IMG/VR virus record: IMGVR_UViG_3300044732_001099
Span: 1 to 64,000 of that record
Reading direction: 5' to 3' (one strand)
Length of the DNA stretch: 64,000 nucleotides
Source: a virus
Part shown: one piece after another, positions 54,939 through 61,854 of the stretch
Layout: the number at the start of each line of letters is the position of its first letter
Numbering within the stretch: the stretch's first letter is position 1
Position numbers and translations under genes: made by a program
The notes under the pieces: generated by a model
What the model saw: only the letters and a program-made list of their open reading frames with translations
Told to the model about the DNA's origin: nothing
The model's database searches: none

Positions 54939-55885
54939 TGAAAACAATAAAAATAGGAAGCGAAGGACAAGATGTAATAACACTTCAAAAGATACTTGAA
55001 GTTGTCGTAGATGGATTTTTTGGCGCTGATACACATGACGCAGTAATAGAATTTCAAAAGCAATACAATCTTATTGCAGATGGCATTGTAGGGCCTATTA
55101 CTTGGGCGGCATTGCTAGGCACAGGTGACAGTAGTGTAAATAAAGAAACTGAGTTTGTTGAGTACATGCTAACAAAAGGTAAGCAGGAAAAAGACAAATG
55201 GATTCCAAACTATTATCCCGGGCCTTTTAATAAAAGATGGCTAGTATTTCATCACACTGCCGGTTGGGATAATCCAAAGGCTACAGTTGATTTTTGGAGC
55301 AATGATTCAAACTCAGTAGCAACAGAGTTTGTAGTTGGTGGTGTTCATATTAGTGGGAGAGATAATGGACATGATGGAGTAACTGTCCAGTGTATGCCTA
55401 AGGGAGCTTATGCTTGGCATCTTACTATTGGAAATACGCCATTACATAGAGAGTCTATTGGCGTAGAGATATGCAGTATGGGAGGACTGACAAAAGGTGG
55501 GTACTATAAAATAATAAATGGTAAAAATGCCTGGGTAGCAGGACAAGCAAACTCTTACTACACTGCTTATGGAAATGTAGTGTCTGAATCACAAGTTTAT
55601 GATTTGGGATGGACATATAGATTCCATAGATATTTTCATAAGTATTCCGATAAACAAATAGAGCAATGCCAAATAATAGCAGAGCATTGTCGCGATGAAT
55701 ATGGTATGAACGTAAAAGCTGGACTTGCCGAGCATATCAGAAAGTATGGAGTAGAAAAGGCATTCGGGTACATACTCGATTACGCAAACAGAGTGCCGGG
55801 CATATACACCCATGGCAATGTGTTTCAAGGTAAGAACGATATATACCCGGACCCTCGTATAATTGATATGATTCTATCTTTGTAG
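54938..55885 (+). CDS. Endolysin: N-acetylmuramoyl-L-alanine amidase with peptidoglycan-binding domain
   Basis: Of 315 residues, 1-65 form a peptidoglycan-binding domain of the PG_binding_1 kind (IKIGSEGQDVITLQKIL, VDGFFGADTHDAVIEFQ, ADGIVGPITWAALLG). The amidase_2 domain starts near 100: LVFHHTAG (H105/H106, a zinc ligand), AWHLTIGN, SIGVEIC, and near the end YTHGNVFQGKNDIYPDP, which supplies the second zinc His and the conserved Lys/Asp of this family. The enzyme cuts the bond between muramic acid and the stem peptide and would release progeny at lysis. No holin is adjacent; the small membrane protein at 7293 is a possible partner only by guess. The gene is the last of the plus-strand block and its end overlaps a minus-strand gene by 12 bases. 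Confidence 0.9.
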   Translation: MKTIKIGSEGQDVITLQKILEVVVDGFFGADTHDAVIEFQKQYNLIADGIVGPITWAALLGTGDSSVNKETEFVEYMLTKGKQEKDKWIPNYYPGPFNKRWLVFHHTAGWDNPKATVDFWSNDSNSVATEFVVGGVHISGRDNGHDGVTVQCMPKGAYAWHLTIGNTPLHRESIGVEICSMGGLTKGGYYKIINGKNAWVAGQANSYYTAYGNVVSESQVYDLGWTYRFHRYFHKYSDKQIEQCQIIAEHCRDEYGMNVKAGLAEHIRKYGVEKAFGYILDYANRVPGIYTHGNVFQGKNDIYPDPRIIDMILSL

Positions 55886-56065
55886 TGATGTTTGGTAGAA
55901 CGTAATCTTTGTGTTGTCAACAACCATGTACTGGCAGTTGTCTAGTGTTGCTCCGTTCAGCATGTTAGAAAACAGTTTGTTGATCTGGAACTCAACATCT
56001 AAGTCTGGATTATATTCTACTACGTAAACTTCACTATTGGTAAAGTCAAGAATAACTATGCTCAT
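55874..56065 (-). CDS. Small hypothetical protein
   Basis: This 63-residue protein begins MSIVILDFTNSEVYVVEYNP. It starts 9 bases after the radical SAM gene on the same strand and ends 12 bases inside the 3' end of the endolysin gene, so it is the last gene of the minus-strand block. The sequence has a balanced, beta-rich composition as in other small phage proteins. No motif is recognised. Confidence 0.55.
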   Translation of the reverse strand: MSIVILDFTNSEVYVVEYNPDLDVEFQINKLFSNMLNGATLDNCQYMVVDNTKITFYQTSLQR

Positions 56066-56074
56066 ATTGTTTGT

Positions 56075-56938
56075 TTAAAAGATGTAACGTATTTTGTTCC
56101 ATGGGATAATACTATCATGTAAAGATACAAACCGATTGACAAGTTTTGCTTTCAAATCGTGACGATACCTGATATTCTCAGACCCAAAAGAACTGGTTTT
56201 ATTCTCTTGCCATTCTGGATTCCATAATAATTTTTCCACGTCAGCCGGCGCGTTCTCCAGGTTATGTATATGCATCTTCTCATTATGAGTTAGCATGATA
56301 CATTCTGCGAGGACGTGCTTTTTTATTTTATCATCTACAATGTTATTTACTTGTTCAAACAGCTCTGTGTACAAAGCTTTTGACTCTGCCAATGCCAGTA
56401 TAGGACTGAAGTTAATGTGTACGTCATAGCCTGCAGCATAAAAATCATTGATAGCTTTGATTCGGTCTACAATCTTTGATGTGTCTGGTTCCAGAATGTC
56501 AGATAGTGACTGCGGCATTAGAGAAAATCTAATCCGTATCTTTCTATTTGGATTGTAATCTAGTAGCTTTTGATTAACATACTTTGTGGCGAATGTAGCC
56601 ATAGCAATAGGATGCTCTACAAAGAAATCAAATATCTTTTGCCATTCATGATACTTCAAGTGCAAGGCAAAGTCTTCGTTGCAGGAAATATCGTAGGTAG
56701 TGTAAACTGGATGTGTCTGATTAGGCTTGGTAACTGGAGTAAATAAAGCATGCTTGTTAATGACATCTAGTATTTCATCTACATTAGTAGCCACAGACAA
56801 CCCTTCCGGCTTATTACGCCGCATGTAACAATAATGGCACTTATATAAACACCCATGAATGAAAGAAGGAGTAATGAAATCACTACTCCTTCCAGATGGT
56901 TTTATATCTAATGCTTTTCTAACTACTTTTGTAATCAT
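56075..56938 (-). CDS. Spore photoproduct lyase-like radical SAM protein
   Basis: With the start at 56938 (MITKVVRKALDIKPSGRSSD) this is a 287-residue protein. ITPSFIHGC leads to the radical SAM cluster C30-x3-C34-x2-C37 (CLYKCHYCYM), the form found in spore photoproduct lyase. A later TTYDISCNEDF (Cys86) sits where the lyase has its H-donor Cys within a 'FE.SC.SD'-like line. Spore photoproduct lyase repairs a UV thymine dimer by radical chemistry. Here the phage enzyme could repair a similar lesion or modify nucleic acid. The frame extends upstream to 57082, but that part lies in the neighbouring small gene and is unlike the family, so the start 4 bases after that gene is chosen. Confidence 0.75.
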   Translation of the reverse strand: MITKVVRKALDIKPSGRSSDFITPSFIHGCLYKCHYCYMRRNKPEGLSVATNVDEILDVINKHALFTPVTKPNQTHPVYTTYDISCNEDFALHLKYHEWQKIFDFFVEHPIAMATFATKYVNQKLLDYNPNRKIRIRFSLMPQSLSDILEPDTSKIVDRIKAINDFYAAGYDVHINFSPILALAESKALYTELFEQVNNIVDDKIKKHVLAECIMLTHNEKMHIHNLENAPADVEKLLWNPEWQENKTSSFGSENIRYRHDLKAKLVNRFVSLHDSIIPWNKIRYIF

Positions 56939-56942
56939 AATT

Positions 56943-57221
56943 TTAATTGTATCTAAAACCCTTACACCAATTTTTATAATTAACATGTCTGTCATGGTTA
57001 TCAATAGAGCTGTATAACCATTCAAGTATTCTTCCTGCTGGCTGCTTTGTGTCAACATCATATCTAATGTCATCAAATCCAAAGTACATCACATCGCCAA
57101 AGCATGCTATTGTACCGATGTCATTTGCTACCCATGACTCTAGAATCATGTCTTGTTTTTTGCAGAACGCATCCATGTATGCTTCTACAATGTTTTTGTA
57201 TTTAGTCTTTAAGTTGCTCAT
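56943..57221 (-). CDS. Small hypothetical phage protein
   Basis: This 92-residue protein opens with a helix (MSNLKTKYKNIVEAYMDAF). The middle (NDIGTIACFGDVMYFGFDDIRYDV) is beta-like and the end is helical (GRILEWLYSSIDNH). It overlaps the gene upstream of it by 20 bases and ends 4 bases before the radical SAM start. A compact protein of this kind is common in early phage operons. No function is assigned. Confidence 0.6.
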   Translation of the reverse strand: MSNLKTKYKNIVEAYMDAFCKKQDMILESWVANDIGTIACFGDVMYFGFDDIRYDVDTKQPAGRILEWLYSSIDNHDRHVNYKNWCKGFRYN

Positions 57222-57375
57222 TGAGTTGTTTTATTGTGTCTTTTAATCCAAATGGAAAACAAGTATGTTCCCAAAGATAAAACTCACATTCATCTTCAGT
57301 CCATTCGGGTCTAAAATGCTGTACCCAATCGATATAATCCATATCTTTTGCCATTTCAATTGTTAGTTCTGTCAT
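57202..57375 (-). CDS. Very small acidic hypothetical protein
   Basis: This 57-residue frame runs from the ATG at 57375 (MTELTIEMAKDMDYIDWVQH) to a TAA at 57204-57202 inside the next gene. It is acidic and Trp-containing (WVQHFRPEWTEDECEFYLWEH), and reads like a real small helical protein rather than random sequence. The 20-base overlap with the following gene fits the coupled style of this block. It begins 21 bases after the tRNA. Confidence 0.5.
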   Translation of the reverse strand: MTELTIEMAKDMDYIDWVQHFRPEWTEDECEFYLWEHTCFPFGLKDTIKQLNEQLKD

Positions 57376-57396
57376 TGTGTTTGTTTAGTAGTTTTG

Positions 57397-57470
57397 TGGT
57401 CATGACAGGATTCGAACCTGCATTGTCCTCCGTTTCCTTCGGATATCGTCACCAGTTGGAACACATGACC
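57397..57470 (-). tRNA. tRNA (isotype uncertain)
   Basis: On the minus strand a perfect 7-bp acceptor stem (GGTCATG with CATGACC) and a standard T-arm (GCAGG, loop TTCGAAT, CCTGT) are present, with an A discriminator and no encoded CCA. A short D-arm can be drawn (GTT/GAC, loop with GG). The anticodon arm is poor: the best stem is TCCG/CGGA with loop AAGGAAA, giving a formal GGA (Ser) anticodon but with A instead of U at position 33 and no long variable arm. So the isotype cannot be called safely; it may be a decayed or altered phage tRNA. Confidence 0.65.
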
Positions 57471-57617
57471 TTAAATAAAACTAACAACTTCAGGAGCTTC
57501 ACCTGCCTTCGATAATTCTTGTACCTCTCAGTTAAGAGTCAGCACTGAGCTTTCTTACTTTGTGCGTTCTTAAAAATGCGTTTTTATATTATTCCCTGAA
57601 CGCTAACAGTGCCAGCG
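57471..57617 (-). ncRNA. Non-coding stretch, possible structured RNA
   Basis: No reading frame spans this 147-base gap between the tRNA and the next gene. A 6-bp complement (CCTGAA at 57595-57600 with TTCAGG at 57489-57494) could close a ~110-base domain. Inside it is a 5-bp hairpin (CTCAG 57527-57531 with CTGAG 57545-57549) and a CAGG/CCTG stem-loop beside the closing helix. These pairings are suggestive only. It could be an RNA gene, a tRNA relic, or a leader/processing region. Confidence 0.3.
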
Positions 57618-57815
57618 CTAAGTAGAGGGCTTATAGGTTTCGTTGTAATATTGTTCAGGTTTAAAATAAACATCACTTTGATTGCCATATTTATAAGCAT
57701 CTATTATCTGCTGCTTTTCCATTTCTTTGGCTTGTTGAACTATTTCATCAAACTCTTCTGATGTTAATGCCATTTTTTGAGATAATAACCATTCTATTGC
57801 TGTTTGATTAAACAT
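57618..57815 (-). CDS. Small helical hypothetical protein
   Basis: This 65-residue protein opens MFNQTAIEWLLSQKMALTSE and continues FDEIVQQAKEMEKQQIIDAY, a strongly helical pattern seen in many small phage proteins of Bacteroidota. It has its own AT-rich upstream spacer and follows a terminator-like hairpin, so it may start a separate transcript together with the RNA genes after it. Function unknown. Confidence 0.6.
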   Translation of the reverse strand: MFNQTAIEWLLSQKMALTSEEFDEIVQQAKEMEKQQIIDAYKYGNQSDVYFKPEQYYNETYKPST

Positions 57816-57844
57816 AATTATAATTTATTTTATTAAACTAACTA

Positions 57845-57884
57845 TTAAAAAATAACCCCACGAAACTATTAAATAACGCAGGGT
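57845..57884 (-). terminator. Rho-independent terminator candidate
   Basis: Read on the minus strand, an 8-bp stem with two G-T pairs (ACCCTGCG with CGTGGGGT, 12-base loop) is followed by TTATTTTTTA. It lies about 30 bases after the stop of the gene at 57916, a fitting place to end the small-gene operon. Confidence 0.5.
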
Positions 57885-57915
57885 CACTCCTTAATAAAAA
57901 AAACTAATGAAAAAT

Positions 57916-58263
57916 TTACCAGTTGTCGTCTAAGATCTTCATGTTGTTTATCCTGTTTTCTAAGTCTGCTTCTCTTCCAGCTTCAAGATATCCTTCGTAT
58001 GCTTCACCTAAAGCTTCATCAATCATTTCCTTTACACTTTCTTCGCTCATGCCAAGTAGCATAGCAAGATCTTCATTGTCGTAGTCTATGTTGTCAATAG
58101 AAGATTCAAGTACCTCAAAGTGTGCCGGCTCGTCTGGTTCTTCAGGTGCGCCATACTTGTCTCTGTAGCCATAACTCCATGGTATAAAGTTACCAACTAT
58201 TTCTATATTTACCTCTTTTCCTTCGATGGTAATTTTATTTATTATTGCTGTTACTTTTGTCAT
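57916..58263 (-). CDS. Acidic hypothetical protein
   Basis: The first ~25 of 115 residues are beta-like (VTAIINKITIEGKEVNIEIVG), then a Pro/Glu-rich turn (GAPEEPDEPAHFEV) and an acidic helical half (DLAMLLGMSEESVKEMIDEAL). The start overlaps the previous gene by 4 bases (ATGA type), so it is coupled to it. It is the last gene before a terminator-like hairpin. The family is not recognised. Confidence 0.6.
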   Translation of the reverse strand: MTKVTAIINKITIEGKEVNIEIVGNFIPWSYGYRDKYGAPEEPDEPAHFEVLESSIDNIDYDNEDLAMLLGMSEESVKEMIDEALGEAYEGYLEAGREADLENRINNMKILDDNW

Positions 58264-58661
58264 ATTGCCTTGCTATTTCTTTTATTGTGAGCAATGTAGA
58301 TAAGCTTTTCTGTTTCTTCTAAGAACCAGTCTATTTCTTCCTGCGGCATCTTGGACATCAATCCAAATACCGTTGTTGCAGCAGCTACGTTATTGAAAGA
58401 AATATCTTGTAGTATTTCTATATCTTCTTTCTTAGATGCTTTGGAAAATATGTTATCCAGGAAATAGTGTGACTGCGCTTGCATGTTTTTAAACATTGAT
58501 TTATGCTCTTGTCTAAGCGTATTAATATCAATCTCTGCAATGCAATACCTAATGGTGTTCAACGATGTTAACATCATATAGTAAACTTCTTTTCTCTTGG
58601 CTAACTGTTCTGGTGTCAGTTCAATCTTAACCTGTGTTCTTTTAACACGTATCTTATTCAT
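58260..58661 (-). CDS. Helical hypothetical protein
   Basis: This 133-residue protein has a basic start (MNKIRVKRTQVKIELTPEQL), then is nearly all helix (RKEVYYMMLTSLNTIRYCIA, ILQDISFNNVAAATTVFGLM, EEIDWFLEETEKLIYIAHNK). It overlaps its neighbours by 8 and 4 bases. It may be a small regulator or an accessory of replication, but no known motif is visible. Confidence 0.6.
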   Translation of the reverse strand: MNKIRVKRTQVKIELTPEQLAKRKEVYYMMLTSLNTIRYCIAEIDINTLRQEHKSMFKNMQAQSHYFLDNIFSKASKKEDIEILQDISFNNVAAATTVFGLMSKMPQEEIDWFLEETEKLIYIAHNKRNSKAI

Positions 58662-58923
58662 ATCTCAAATGTTTCTTTGCAATCCTATTCATCCAAGCTG
58701 TTAATCTATACTGACCTACAAACTCTGCACTATCTGTTATTTCAAATCTCACCACAAACTCACCAGTAGATTCGTCAAGATAAATGTCCTCAATATTCAC
58801 TCCAATGTTAGCGGATGACTCTTCCATATCACGTCGAAACGCCGATATATTGTTGATTAGAGACCTCTCGTCAAAATAAGCAGGTTTTAAAAGGCTTATT
58901 TCTACAGCTTTAATTTTTAGCAT
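58654..58923 (-). CDS. Small hypothetical protein
   Basis: This 89-residue protein has an alpha/beta character (MLKIKAVEISLLKPAYFDE, then a helix, then FVVRFEITDSAEFVGQYRL). It starts in a one-base overlap with the gene before and overlaps the next by 8 bases. No motif recognised. Confidence 0.55.
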   Translation of the reverse strand: MLKIKAVEISLLKPAYFDERSLINNISAFRRDMEESSANIGVNIEDIYLDESTGEFVVRFEITDSAEFVGQYRLTAWMNRIAKKHLRYE

Positions 58924-59135
58924 TACTTTTCTTTTGTTACTCTTACAATAGTTTTTTCTGCATAAACATTATTTACCCAATCGCATTGACGATCTGGCAA
59001 TGATGTTGTTAATCCAGAAGATGACATAGCGACATGTTTTTCTGCCCATTCTTTTGCTTCATCTAATGTTTCAGGACCAACAAATGTGTATTCTACGTTA
59101 AAAGTGTACCTAACTTTTACTTTGTATGTTCCCAT
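58923..59135 (-). CDS. Small hypothetical protein
   Basis: This 70-residue protein runs MGTYKVKVRYTFNVEYTFVG followed by PETLDEAKEWAEKHVAMSSS and a final strand. The strand-helix-strand pattern resembles small alpha/beta phage proteins. It overlaps the previous gene by 19 bases and shares one base with the next. Function unknown. Confidence 0.55.
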   Translation of the reverse strand: MGTYKVKVRYTFNVEYTFVGPETLDEAKEWAEKHVAMSSSGLTTSLPDRQCDWVNNVYAEKTIVRVTKEK

Positions 59136-59656
59136 AGTTTTTTAAGATTGCTGATTGATTTGTTAACACGCATTGGATTTCTCCAGATTGATTCGGGTAG
59201 GATAATATAATCTCTGTTGTCAATAGGGTTTATTAGGTAAATATCCGTTTGCTCTTCTAATACTTCATACTTATATCTTTTTACTTCGTACGATAATATT
59301 TCTTTTTCTTCAGTAACAAAGTAAACTATAGAAGCAAGCTCAAAGTATTGCTCATTGCTTTCATTTACTACATTACTAAAGTTTTCAACTAGCTTTTCTA
59401 TTCCTTTTCTAGTCCCGCATTCGTATAAAATATCGTCTTTAGAAAACAAATGTTCCTGTCCGGAAGAAATCATTATCTTGTTGACATCCAAAGTATCTGT
59501 ATACATGTAAGATATAAGAAAGCTTTCAAAGAGAGTAGTAGTTTCGCTTTTATTACTTTTACTCACTTTCTTATTCTTACCGTTGGCAATAACAAGCATT
59601 TGCTTAGAGCTTGTTGGATTCTTTACGCAGTATATTCTACCCTTCCTGACGTTCAT
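59117..59656 (-). CDS. Hypothetical protein, beta-rich
   Basis: This 179-residue protein opens with MNVRKGRIYCVKNPTSSKQM, a basic beta strand and loop, then a mixed part with DDILYECGTRKGIEKLVENF, then strands (EILSYEVKRYKYEVL) and a basic helical end. It overlaps the genes on both sides (20 and 19 bases). I do not recognise the family; the basic N-terminus may bind nucleic acid. Confidence 0.55.
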   Translation of the reverse strand: MNVRKGRIYCVKNPTSSKQMLVIANGKNKKVSKSNKSETTTLFESFLISYMYTDTLDVNKIMISSGQEHLFSKDDILYECGTRKGIEKLVENFSNVVNESNEQYFELASIVYFVTEEKEILSYEVKRYKYEVLEEQTDIYLINPIDNRDYIILPESIWRNPMRVNKSISNLKKLWEHTK

Positions 59657-59870
59657 TTTTTAATAACTCTTGTGTGTATTGCTCTACTTTATCGTAAGCA
59701 AAATCAATATCCTTTCTTACTTTTTCTTTGTGCAGCTCTATAACTTTATCTGCATCATTGCTAATCAAACCAATTAAAGTTTGCAATCCGCGCATTTTAC
59801 CTTCAAGATAAAGAATTGTTTCTTTCCAAGTTTGTAACATCTTGTGGCTTTCCATCTGGCTTTTGCTCAT
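59637..59870 (-). CDS. Small helical hypothetical protein
   Basis: This protein has 77 residues from the ATG at 59870, or 67 from an in-frame ATG at 59840 (MLQTWKETILYLEGKMRG), which would cut the overlap with the previous gene from 68 to 38 bases and looks the more natural start. Nearly all helix with alternating charges (LHKEKVRKDIDFAYDKVEQY), likely a coiled coil. Function unknown. Confidence 0.55.
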   Translation of the reverse strand: MSKSQMESHKMLQTWKETILYLEGKMRGLQTLIGLISNDADKVIELHKEKVRKDIDFAYDKVEQYTQELLKNERQEG

Positions 59871-60252
59871 AGTATTCTTTTATAAAATGTAAAAAGTTAT
59901 TCTTAAACCATTCTTTGTGCCCACTAGGAAACTCAACAAAATCAGCAGATCCATAAACCGTATTATTGGCCCGCAGCATATACCAGCATGCCATATAATC
60001 ACGGCCGTCTTTTGGTTTGTATGTCATAATTTCAAAGTAGCCTTTGTCAAACGTAAAAGCCTTTGACCACATCTCTACCTCATTGATTACGCAATCTGGA
60101 GTGTCGTGCCGCATAAGATTAAATGAGCTTATCTCCCAGGCTTCATCTGTTACAGCTTCGTAACCAACAAGCTTAACATAGTACATAAAGTCGATAAAGT
60201 CATCGACAGTTTTCTCCGATTCAATGTATTTTTTTAAGTTAATATATTGCAT
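59803..60252 (-). CDS. Hypothetical protein
   Basis: This 149-residue protein begins MQYINLKKYIESEKTVDDFI. It is rich in aromatic residues (GYFEIMTYKPKDGRDYMACWYM, EWFKNNFLHFIKEYYEQ) and probably a compact alpha/beta fold. It starts 11 bases after the gene before it on the strand. No motif recognised. Confidence 0.55.
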   Translation of the reverse strand: MQYINLKKYIESEKTVDDFIDFMYYVKLVGYEAVTDEAWEISSFNLMRHDTPDCVINEVEMWSKAFTFDKGYFEIMTYKPKDGRDYMACWYMLRANNTVYGSADFVEFPSGHKEWFKNNFLHFIKEYYEQKPDGKPQDVTNLERNNSLS

Positions 60253-60263
60253 TAAACATTGTA

Positions 60264-60539
60264 TTAAATATCTGAAAACAAATCTTTTGCTTTAGGTGTG
60301 AATACTGGCCAGGGATATTCCTTATCATTTTTTACCCAACAGATAACATCTTTGAGATCATATACTTCATAACCTTTAGCAAAAAACATATCAAGCAGAC
60401 ATTCGTTGTCATTTATTTCATACCATCTGTATAATCTACCACATTTGGGTTTACCTGTGCCATGCCCTTTGACTTTCAGATAAACCCCTGTGGCTTTAGC
60501 TATTTTATAACATTTATCTCGATATTGACGTAAGTTCAT
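60264..60539 (-). CDS. Hypothetical protein
   Basis: With the ATG at 60539 (MNLRQYRDKCYKIAKATGVY) it has 91 residues. The frame could be opened 15 bases earlier at a TTG, but the ATG overlaps the stop of a tiny upstream frame as ATGA, the usual coupling in this block. It has a basic helix, a Gly/Lys turn (VKGHGTGKPKCGRLYRWYEI) and a Trp-rich end (DVICWVKNDKEYPWPVF). Family unknown. Confidence 0.6.
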   Translation of the reverse strand: MNLRQYRDKCYKIAKATGVYLKVKGHGTGKPKCGRLYRWYEINDNECLLDMFFAKGYEVYDLKDVICWVKNDKEYPWPVFTPKAKDLFSDI

Positions 60540-60622
60540 CCAACAAATATACAATACAAAAAGACTAATATATAGAATATCATTAGGGCAAATATTAATA
60601 ATCTTTTTGCTGTTTTATTCAT
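60536..60622 (-). CDS. Single-membrane-span micropeptide
   Basis: A 28-residue frame starts at the ATG at 60622 (MNKTAKRLL), continues as one unbroken hydrophobic run of about 20 residues (ALMIFYILVFLYCIFV) and stops at TGA in an ATGA overlap with the next gene. It begins 9 bases after the RadC gene. Two or three basic residues, then a single membrane span, is a typical small membrane peptide. It is supported by fit to the operon spacing and by its composition; it could also be a leader with no function of its own. Confidence 0.45.
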   Translation of the reverse strand: MNKTAKRLLIFALMIFYILVFLYCIFVG

Positions 60623-60631
60623 TGCAGATTT

Positions 60632-61231
60632 TTATAAATATCCGTTATCAACAAACGAATAATAACCATCAATAGTAATAATCAAGTGCTCAAGTAGTTT
60701 TAAATCAAGCAACAAGGCAGCTTCTTTTATCTTTACTGTAAGGTTAAGATCTTCTTGTGATGGATTTATATTGCCGCTAGGATGATTATGAGCAATAATA
60801 AAACTAGACACACGATTATGTTCTAGTATTTTCTTAAACAAGATCTTTGTGTCGACTACTGTTGCAGAGACACCACCTTTAGAAAGCTGTATTGGTTTAC
60901 AAAGAGCTACATTTTTCCTATTCAATGGTATAAAGTAAAACTCTTCCTGATTTAATAGGCCCATAAACTTAAAGTACTGGTAGCAATCATTACTTTTAGT
61001 TATCTGAGCATTATTTATTTCAGCTGGTACAATATTCTTTGCAATGTGTAGCTTTCTGGCACTGGTTTTACTCATGCCAATCTTTAAATAATCTTCTTCA
61101 GATGCAATCAAAGCAACGTACTCATTGGAGAAATAGCCATATAGTTTTTCTGTATCCCTGACACCAATAAGCTCCTGGATAAGTTCTTTGTTTGGCTTTT
61201 TGTAGTCTGCTTCGCTTTCTCTAAATATCAT
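60632..61231 (-). CDS. radC: RadC-like JAB-domain protein
   Basis: This 199-residue protein runs from the ATG at 61231 (MIFRESEADYKKPNKELI), which overlaps the stop of the previous gene as ATGA; the frame also has an upstream ATG at 61252. The N-terminal half is helix-hairpin-helix-like (IQELIGVRDTEKLYGYF, GMSKTSARKLHIAKNIV). The C-terminal half holds the JAB/MPN metal motif HNHPSGN (148-154) followed by PSQEDLNLT, with an upstream conserved strand (SSFIIAHNHP). RadC proteins are common on mobile elements, with a DNA-related but unsettled role. Their link to a ParB-like gene here suggests a replication, partition or anti-defence cassette. Confidence 0.85.
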   Translation of the reverse strand: MIFRESEADYKKPNKELIQELIGVRDTEKLYGYFSNEYVALIASEEDYLKIGMSKTSARKLHIAKNIVPAEINNAQITKSNDCYQYFKFMGLLNQEEFYFIPLNRKNVALCKPIQLSKGGVSATVVDTKILFKKILEHNRVSSFIIAHNHPSGNINPSQEDLNLTVKIKEAALLLDLKLLEHLIITIDGYYSFVDNGYL

Positions 61232-61854
61232 AACTCCTGTGAAATCTTCCAAAATGATAATGCTTTTTCCTCTGTTGACTCTTTTAATCTTTCAACAGCG
61301 TTAATGTAAAGATAATGAGGAGAATTGACAAATTCACCAGTTTTCATGTTCAAATAACAGATATGCTCATCAAGTGTATCAAATGTAGCCTCATCATGAA
61401 CCAACTCCACGTATGGTTTAGTTCTGATATGATTGTCGCTGATAATCTCACCGGAAAAGCATTTGTTAAGTACATACCGATTAAAGTTTCTGCTATCTTC
61501 TTTGCTGTACGTAAACACATTTACACCATCAGTAACACTGGCAAACTTAGATGCCATGTCCTGTATGTTTGTAACCGGTGCGCTCATCACAATGCTACCA
61601 CCTCTAACAACAACTATGTAAACAGGAGTTGCTATTGATGTGTGGTGTACATAGTGAAGATACCAATCCCGGGGATCTGTATGCTGTGTAATGTAGTTCT
61701 CAAAATCCCTGATATTCTTTTCAAATAATTGATTGAGAAACAAGTTCTGCTGAAATACTGACAAGCCGTCAAAAGAAACAGCTGGGCCGCCGTATACAAC
61801 GACAGCCACAGCAATATTTCTATTTTGAAACTTGTTAAAAGGGAATGTTTCCAT
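61228..61854 (-). CDS. Hypothetical protein between ParB-like and RadC genes
   Basis: This 208-residue protein is coupled on both sides: it starts in a one-base overlap with the ParB-like gene (TAATG) and its stop overlaps the RadC start. It opens METFPFNKFQNRNIAVAVVV and is mixed alpha/beta with TPVYIVVVRGGSIVMSAPVT in the middle. The tight coupling suggests the three proteins work together. I recognise no family. Confidence 0.6.
   Translation of the reverse strand: METFPFNKFQNRNIAVAVVVYGGPAVSFDGLSVFQQNLFLNQLFEKNIRDFENYITQHTDPRDWYLHYVHHTSIATPVYIVVVRGGSIVMSAPVTNIQDMASKFASVTDGVNVFTYSKEDSRNFNRYVLNKCFSGEIISDNHIRTKPYVELVHDEATFDTLDEHICYLNMKTGEFVNSPHYLYINAVERLKESTEEKALSFWKISQEL

Noticed and set aside
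56939-57082. Upstream extension of the radical SAM frame to 57082
   Set aside because: This part overlaps a credible 92-residue gene and is unlike the lyase family; the ATG at 56938 lies 4 bases after that gene and matches the family start.
57481-57565. A second tRNA beside the first
   Set aside because: A CAGG/CCTG stem with a 7-base loop resembles a T-arm, but its loop does not match TTCRANY and no acceptor stem can be formed.
60540-60554. TTG start 15 bases upstream of the 91-residue gene
   Set aside because: The ATG at 60539 forms an ATGA overlap with the preceding small frame and gives a better N-terminus.
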